A DNA stretch of 64,000 nt from Nitrososphaerota archaeon. Lineage in GTDB: Archaea; Thermoproteota; Nitrososphaeria; Nitrososphaerales; Nitrosopumilaceae. Made by a program: the position numbers and the translations under genes. The DNA is taken from assembly GCA_028867275.1 (NCBI GenBank), contig JAGWGU010000001.1, positions 62,001-126,000 on the forward strand. The letters are read 5' to 3'. The notes below the pieces were generated by a model. The model was not told the DNA's origin, ran no database searches, and was given only the letters and a program-made list of their open reading frames with translations. Positions 59,307 to 64,000 of this stretch are shown here, in pieces. Positions within the stretch are counted from its first letter, which is position 1. Each line of letters starts with the position of its first letter.

Positions 59307-60983
59307 TTACCAGATTGGTCTTGTGATTGCGCCTTCTGCTGCAGAGGTCACAAGTGATGCAAATTTTGCAAGGGCCCCGGTTTCATAGTTTGGTTTTCTT
59401 GGCCTCCAATCCCTTCTTCTCTGCGCAAGTTCGTTTTCTGGTACAATTAGATCAATGGAATTTTTCTCCAAGTTGATAACAATTTCATCACCATCTTTTA
59501 CCAGTGCAATGTTTCCTCCCACTGCTGCCTCTGGAGCGACATGACCTATCATGAATCCTCTTGTTGCTCCTGAGAATCTGCCATCTGTTATCAATGCGAC
59601 TTTTTCACCCAAATTTTGTCCTACAAGTGCTGCTGTAACCCCTAACATTTCTCGCATACCTGGGCCACCCTTTGGACCTTCATATCTTATTATGACTACG
59701 TCATGTTCTTTTATCAGTCGTTTTGATATTGCATCAAATGCATCTTCTTCTCTATCAAACACTTTGGCTTTGCCTCTGAATTCTTTTGTGTGAACCCCGG
59801 CAACTTTTACTACTGCACCATCTGGAGCAAGTGAGCCTCTGAGTATTGTGAGAGTTCCAACTTCATGAATTGGTGATTCAATTGATTTTAACACCTTTTG
59901 GCTTGAATCAAATGATATTTGCATTGAATCAAGATTCTGTTTGACTGTCTTGCCTGTCACTGTAATGGCATTTTCATGAATGAGATTTTTCTTTTGCAAA
60001 CTTTTCATTAGCAGTGGAATTCCCCCTATCTTGTCAAGATCTAGCATGACATATGTTCCTCCTGGTCTCATGTCTGCAATATGTGGAGTCTTTCTTCTAA
60101 TTCTCTCAAAGTCATCAAGTGTCAACTTTACTCCTATCTCGCGAGATAGTGCAAGCAAGTGTAATACTGCATTTGTAGAACCTCCTATGGCATTAGCTAT
60201 TACGATGGCATTTTCAAATGCCTCGTATGTCAAAATGTCTTTTGGTTTTATTCCTGTTTCAAGTAAATTCATAACAGCCTTTCCGCTTTCGTATACCATT
60301 TTTTCTCTTCTTGGATCCTCTGCAGGCGGTGATGCATTTCCCGGTAGTGCTATTCCGATTGCTTCACTGATTGAGGCCATTGTGTTTGCAGTATACATTC
60401 CACCACAAGAGCCAGAATTTGGACAGGCCACATTTTCTAAATTCTTTAGAGCCTCTAATGTCAGATTTCCTGCATCATATGCTCCCACTGCTTCGTATAC
60501 GTCCTGAACTGTAACTTGTTTTCCCTCAAAAACTCCAGGCATTATTGTACCACCGTAGACAAAGACTGATGGTAAGTTAAGGCGGGCCATTCCCATCATG
60601 GTACCTGGTAGGCTCTTATCGCATCCTGCAATTCCAACTAGTCCGTCATACTGATGCGCTCGAACCATTAATTCGATCGAGTCTGCAATAATTTCTCTGC
60701 TAACAAGAGATGACTTCATACCTTCATGGCCCATCGCAATTCCGTCACTTACTGCAATTGTAGTAAATTCTCTAGGAGTTCCACCAGCAATTTCTACTCC
60801 TGCTTTTGCATGAGTTGCCAATCTTCCTAGGTGAATGTTGCATGGTGTTGCCTCATTTCCACTGTGTGACACACCGATGAAAGGTTTTCCTAAATCGTTA
60901 TCGTCTAAACCCATTGCCTTGTACATGGCTCTATGGGGTGCCCTTGAAGGACCATCTACCACATTTCTGCTTGATATTTCCAT
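59307..60983 (-). CDS. ilvD: Dihydroxy-acid dehydratase
   Basis: Fe-S enzyme of branched-chain amino acid synthesis, forming 2-ketoisovalerate and 2-keto-3-methylvalerate. The ~558-residue protein has the IlvD signatures [19 protein letters not shown] and [18 protein letters not shown] with cluster-binding cysteines, [18 protein letters not shown], and near the end [19 protein letters not shown]. Start ATG 60983 ([13 protein letters not shown]) fits a minus-strand TATA near 61008-61016; an ATG at 60995 is the alternative. It complements ilvBN-leuAB 21 kb away; ilvC is not in the window. Confidence 0.95.
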   Translation of the reverse strand: MEISSRNVVDGPSRAPHRAMYKAMGLDDNDLGKPFIGVSHSGNEATPCNIHLGRLATHAKAGVEIAGGTPREFTTIAVSDGIAMGHEGMKSSLVSREIIADSIELMVRAHQYDGLVGIAGCDKSLPGTMMGMARLNLPSVFVYGGTIMPGVFEGKQVTVQDVYEAVGAYDAGNLTLEALKNLENVACPNSGSCGGMYTANTMASISEAIGIALPGNASPPAEDPRREKMVYESGKAVMNLLETGIKPKDILTYEAFENAIVIANAIGGSTNAVLHLLALSREIGVKLTLDDFERIRRKTPHIADMRPGGTYVMLDLDKIGGIPLLMKSLQKKNLIHENAITVTGKTVKQNLDSMQISFDSSQKVLKSIESPIHEVGTLTILRGSLAPDGAVVKVAGVHTKEFRGKAKVFDREEDAFDAISKRLIKEHDVVIIRYEGPKGGPGMREMLGVTAALVGQNLGEKVALITDGRFSGATRGFMIGHVAPEAAVGGNIALVKDGDEIVINLEKNSIDLIVPENELAQRRRDWRPRKPNYETGALAKFASLVTSAAEGAITRPIW

Positions 60984-61193
60984 TGTTGTTACCATATTTT
61001 ATGCCCTATTTTATACATACTAGATAATTTCATGCATGAGATCAAGAACTTGGTTGATTTGAAAAACATGTTTTTGGGAAACTATCCTAAAAATCATACC
61101 ATTGATTTCATAATTTATGAATAAATTGAACTCAATAGTTGACAAGTATGAATTCTACCGAGTTTTTAATAATTAGAATATGAGATTCATGAT

Positions 61194-62396
61194 ATGAATG
61201 GGAAGGGACTGTATCTTGGTGTACTGTTATCTGTAATTGTTGTATCTCTTACCGTAATTCCTGCATATGCCGAAGTAACTTCACTTAAAACTAATGCGCC
61301 GTTTTACAAGGGAGGAAGTAAAATCTATTTTTCAGGCACTATACTTGATACAGATCCACCAAATGTCACCATATTACTCTTTGATCCTACTAACAAGTTC
61401 ATTTTACTTGCATCAGGAATTGCAGACAGTAACCATCAATTTCAGATAATAGTTGATAGCAGTACTTCTGATAACCAACAAAAATTCTCACTCAAGGGAA
61501 CATACAACGCAACTGCCTTTATTGCAACTAAAGAAAATGGAAAGACCGTAGATTTTACATTTTCACCAGATGGCTCGCCTGTCATTGCGTTTCCTCCTAC
61601 ATCATTGACTACATCTGTAGCATCTTCTACAGAGATTGATCTCAAGTGGTCAGGTCCTGTAAACACTGGCGGCGCGCCGCTATATGGATACAAAATTGAG
61701 AGAGATGATGGAACTGGCTTTAATCCAATTCAAAATATCCAGTTCACCTCATATCAGGATACGGGTCTCACTCCAAACAAATTGTATTCTTATCGGGTGT
61801 CTGCAGTAAATCAAGCCGGAACAAGTAATCCATCAAATGTTGCAACTGCTGTCACTTTATCGCCCCCGACCGTAACTACATCTACTCCTAGTTCTACAAC
61901 TAATCAATCAGCTACTCCTTCTCTTGACGAACTACTCAAAAAAAGACTAGAGGACGCAAAAAGATTGCAAGATTTGCTCAATGGTAAGAATTCAGGTTCG
62001 CCAAGTACAACTGTTCATGCTCAAACTATTCAACTAAGTGAAAATATGGCTGTGAATGCCGTGACTTCAAACATCGGTGTGCAGAAATCTGTTAATACAC
62101 CAGAAAATAAATTGATGCCAAGTGGTCTTGCAAACTTTAATGTCAACACTGTGATATATCCAATAATTTCTCTTGTAGGGGTCGGCATAGTGGTTTTCAT
62201 ACTTTATCTCAGAAAGAAACGAAAACCATCAAGTAATTCAATTGAAATCAAGAAAGAAACTCCTATGCCTGAAGCCCCATTGGAGCAAAAAGATGACGGG
62301 GATCATGCCATGATGATTCTAAAAAATAGATTGGCAAAAGGGGAGATAACTGTGGATGAATTCAAGGAGTTAAAAGAAGAACTTTCTGAACCCTAA
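61194..62396 (+). CDS. Exported FN3-domain protein with TM helix and C-terminal SHOCT
   Basis: A 400-residue protein. Signal peptide ~1-26 (YLGVLLSVIVVSLTVIPAYA); an outer beta domain (~27-130); a fibronectin type III domain (~138-222: PTSLTTSVASSTEIDLKWSG, GYKIERDDGTGF, YSYRVSAVNQAGTSNPSN); a Ser/Thr/Pro linker; a helix ~320-342 (YPIISLVGVGIVVFILYL) with basic stop RKKRK; then a cytoplasmic tail ending in a SHOCT motif (ILKNRLAKGEITVDEFKELK). So it spans the membrane with its C-terminus inside. Role unknown; adhesion or envelope sensing is plausible. Confidence 0.86.
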   Translation: MNGKGLYLGVLLSVIVVSLTVIPAYAEVTSLKTNAPFYKGGSKIYFSGTILDTDPPNVTILLFDPTNKFILLASGIADSNHQFQIIVDSSTSDNQQKFSLKGTYNATAFIATKENGKTVDFTFSPDGSPVIAFPPTSLTTSVASSTEIDLKWSGPVNTGGAPLYGYKIERDDGTGFNPIQNIQFTSYQDTGLTPNKLYSYRVSAVNQAGTSNPSNVATAVTLSPPTVTTSTPSSTTNQSATPSLDELLKKRLEDAKRLQDLLNGKNSGSPSTTVHAQTIQLSENMAVNAVTSNIGVQKSVNTPENKLMPSGLANFNVNTVIYPIISLVGVGIVVFILYLRKKRKPSSNSIEIKKETPMPEAPLEQKDDGDHAMMILKNRLAKGEITVDEFKELKEELSEP

Positions 62397-62995
62397 GTGA
62401 TTAACTGGAATCCATCTAGTCGTGCCAGTTGTGCATTGATCTGTGTGTCATTTTCATTACCGTATGAAATCAAGATTCTGTCTTGATCCTTGAAGACATA
62501 GTTCTTCAAGTCAGGCACTTGGTGATGGTTGACATAGAATTTCAGTGTGTAATTGGCATTTGTACAAAATGCACGCTTGTCAGGAAACGTGAAACACTTG
62601 TCATCTAATCCTATGCGGAGAGTATCAAATAGGAATCCCATGGTAACATTCTTTGCCATCATGTGCACTGTCTCACCATTTCCTTTCTGGAAACTGATGT
62701 ATGGACTCTTGATCTGATATGCATTTGATGAATAGTCAAACTGTTGACCATAAATCATTGTCAACAACCCTGCGTGAATGTGAATTCCGCCAAGGGGGCC
62801 TGAGCCAGGCGGCTCTCCTTTTGGTGTTACCTGTGATGATAATACATAAAAATTATAACTTGAAATTCCAAGAACTGCTATAATTCCTGCCAGAATACCT
62901 ATTGCTATTGCCTTGTTCTTGAATTGTGTCCTCTGTCGTTTTTGGTAAAAAGTCTCTCGTTCCTGTACTCGCTCTTCTCTATCTTTTTTTCCCAT
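62393..62995 (-). CDS. Membrane-anchored extracytoplasmic protein with HIHAG motif
   Basis: A ~200-residue protein from ATG 62995 (MGKKDREERVQERETF). Highly charged cytoplasmic start, one membrane helix (~30-48, AIAIGILAGIIAVLGISSY), then an outer domain with GGIHIHAGLLTMIYG, HMMAKNVTMGFLFDTLRIG and two cysteines (DKCFTFPDKRAFC) likely disulfide-bonded, then VNHHQVPDL. The His clusters may bind metal. Family not recognised. Stops share 4 bases with the convergent FN3 gene. Confidence 0.8.
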   Translation of the reverse strand: MGKKDREERVQERETFYQKRQRTQFKNKAIAIGILAGIIAVLGISSYNFYVLSSQVTPKGEPPGSGPLGGIHIHAGLLTMIYGQQFDYSSNAYQIKSPYISFQKGNGETVHMMAKNVTMGFLFDTLRIGLDDKCFTFPDKRAFCTNANYTLKFYVNHHQVPDLKNYVFKDQDRILISYGNENDTQINAQLARLDGFQLIT

Positions 62996-63088
62996 TTGAC
63001 GATACAAGTCAAAATTTTACCCTAAATAACAGTATCTGACATGACTGGATGTATTTTCAATATGATTGAAGGTGAGTATAAATAAAAT

Positions 63089-63520
63089 ATGTCACGCAAA
63101 AAAGGCATGGACTGTCTTTTTTGCAACATCGTAAGCAAAAAGCAGGATGCTCATGTGATATTTGAAGATGAATCACATATTGCCATCATGGACAAGTATC
63201 CGATACAAAAAGGCCATTCCCTCGTAATGCCCAAGGCTCATCATGAAAAAGTTATAGACATGTCTGATGATGATGTGGGAAAATTATTTTCAATGGTGCC
63301 AACCATAGCGCGTGGGATAATTGCTGCAACAGGTGCAGATGGATTCAACATTGGCCAAAACAATGGGCGTTCAGCAAACCAAATAATCCCACACGTGCAT
63401 GTTCATATCATTCCAAGATATAACAAGATAGGTAATTTATGGACAAGAAGGATGATCATAAATGATAATGACCTTGATGACTTGGCAAAAAAGATCAGAA
63501 ATAATATAAAATCAGGCTAG
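63089..63520 (+). CDS. HIT-family nucleotide hydrolase/transferase
   Basis: A 143-residue HIT protein acting on nucleoside phosphate conjugates such as Ap4A or AMP-lysine. N-terminal zinc-type CLFCNIVSKKQDAHVIFED, middle PIQKGHSLVMPKAHHEKVID, and the catalytic triad HVHVHIIPRY. An upstream NGRSANQIIPH is typical. ATG start at 63089. It overlaps the convergent thioredoxin gene by 9 bases. Confidence 0.93.
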   Translation: MSRKKGMDCLFCNIVSKKQDAHVIFEDESHIAIMDKYPIQKGHSLVMPKAHHEKVIDMSDDDVGKLFSMVPTIARGIIAATGADGFNIGQNNGRSANQIIPHVHVHIIPRYNKIGNLWTRRMIINDNDLDDLAKKIRNNIKSG

Positions 63521-63832
63521 TTCTCTAACTATGGAATCCATGTCTGATTTTGTCAGACCAACATGCTTTTTGGCGTCTCTTCGTGAAATTATTTTTCCAT
63601 CCTGAAATACAATCATTGTAGGCACTGCTTGAATGTTGAATCTGTCCCAGAGTGGATTCTCGTCTTCATCTATGATTGATCCAATTTTGTTTGCAGTCTC
63701 AATTTTTGCAGACTCGAATGTTGGTTTGAAATTGGCGCAGTATGGACACCATGTTGCATAGAATAGAACAACTGTCTTTTTGTTATTTCCAAGCACTTTG
63801 GAATCAAACTCTTCTGGTTTTACATGTTCCAT
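63512..63832 (-). CDS. Thioredoxin-like protein
   Basis: A 106-residue thioredoxin-fold protein with active site ATWCPYCANFKPTFES; the CPYC pair differs from the CGPC of classical thioredoxin and is like glutaredoxin-type redoxins. The cis-Pro loop is AVPTMIVFQDGKIISRR. No signal peptide, so it acts in the cytoplasm. It may reduce peroxiredoxins such as the one at 41469. Single gene. Confidence 0.93.
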   Translation of the reverse strand: MEHVKPEEFDSKVLGNNKKTVVLFYATWCPYCANFKPTFESAKIETANKIGSIIDEDENPLWDRFNIQAVPTMIVFQDGKIISRRDAKKHVGLTKSDMDSIVRELA

Positions 63833-63876
63833 GATTTTTCATAAAATTTTAAATTATTTAGAGCTATGTTTTGATA

Positions 63877-64000
63877 TTATTGGTTTGGATTGTATCTCAA
63901 AAATGCCCCAACTTTGCCTATGCTTGAAAGCATTGCACCATACTCTGTTGCTCCTGTGATGACCTCGACCTTTGCACCTGTCTGACCTGCAAGCAAATCT
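63877..64000 (-). CDS. C-terminal fragment of a protein cut by the window edge
   Basis: The minus strand is open from the window end to TAA 63877-63879. The visible 40 residues read LLAGQTGAKVEVITGATEYG, then MLSSIGKVGAFLRYNPNQ. The strand-turn-helix pattern looks like the end of an alpha/beta domain, but the family cannot be told from this piece. Confidence 0.6.
   Translation of the reverse strand, partial: DLLAGQTGAKVEVITGATEYGAMLSSIGKVGAFLRYNPNQ

Noticed and set aside
61032-61124. 30-codon plus-strand frame between ilvD and the FN3 gene
   Set aside because: Short, no convincing promoter of its own, no motif; chance frame likely.
1-64000. CRISPR arrays, insertion sequences or prophage
   Set aside because: No regularly spaced repeats, transposase or phage-type genes were seen on either strand.

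Overview
The window is about 64 kb of AT-rich archaeal chromosome from an ammonia-oxidiser-type thaumarchaeon (Nitrososphaerota, most like the Nitrosopumilales). The call rests on gene content read from the sequence: a two-ring Cdc48 ATPase, aEF-1B beta, ribosomal protein eS26, Alba, a full-length SMC, deoxyhypusine synthase, a SelB-like protein without a working G domain, an Nre repair protein and a Y-family polymerase with PCNA-binding tails, geranylgeranyl reductase and a CDP-alcohol transferase for ether lipids, and many very small zinc-ribbon proteins. Genes are tightly packed, often start with GTG or TTG, and commonly begin about 25 bases after a TATA-like element, which suggests leaderless mRNAs. 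No rRNA, tRNA, insertion sequence, prophage or CRISPR array was seen.

Layout. 0-6 kb: a truncated membrane protein and heme O synthase, then a minus-strand informational block (small wHTH-like protein, cdc48, aEF-1B, zinc ribbon, geranylgeranyl reductase). 6-20 kb: peptidyl-tRNA hydrolase, stress and regulatory genes (UspA, CBS, FilR1-like regulator), a zinc-ribbon methyltransferase, a SelB-like factor, DUF99, Nre repair protein, an archaeosortase-family protein with Ser at the usual Cys position coupled to an HExxH protein, DinB polymerase, Alba and a PAC2 proteasome chaperone. 20-33 kb: CysRS, deoxyhypusine synthase, inositol-phosphate synthase, SMC, two peptide-ABC ATPases around a secreted repeat protein, AspRS. 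33-42 kb: ilvB-ilvN-leuA-leuB operon, aldolase plus dehydrogenase, pyrophosphatase, peroxiredoxin, arginine decarboxylase. 42-50 kb: surface protein, PepF, a deoxyhypusine-synthase-like paralogue and an RNA-like intergenic region. 50-64 kb: sugar kinase, NAD kinase-wHTH fusion, CTP synthase, trpEGDCBA without trpF, ilvD, surface protein, HIT, thioredoxin.

How it fits together. Branched-chain amino acid synthesis is split between the ilvBN-leuAB operon and distant ilvD. Tryptophan synthesis forms one translationally coupled operon. Inositol-1-phosphate synthase and the CDP-alcohol transferase together could make inositol ether lipids. Cdc48 and the PAC2 chaperone both end in a HbYX motif, tying this region to the 20S proteasome. 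The least explained parts are two GC-rich, foldable intergenic elements (43993-44056 and 47786-47884), a repeat cluster at 48034-48122, the Ser-type archaeosortase operon and the secreted 47-residue-repeat protein.
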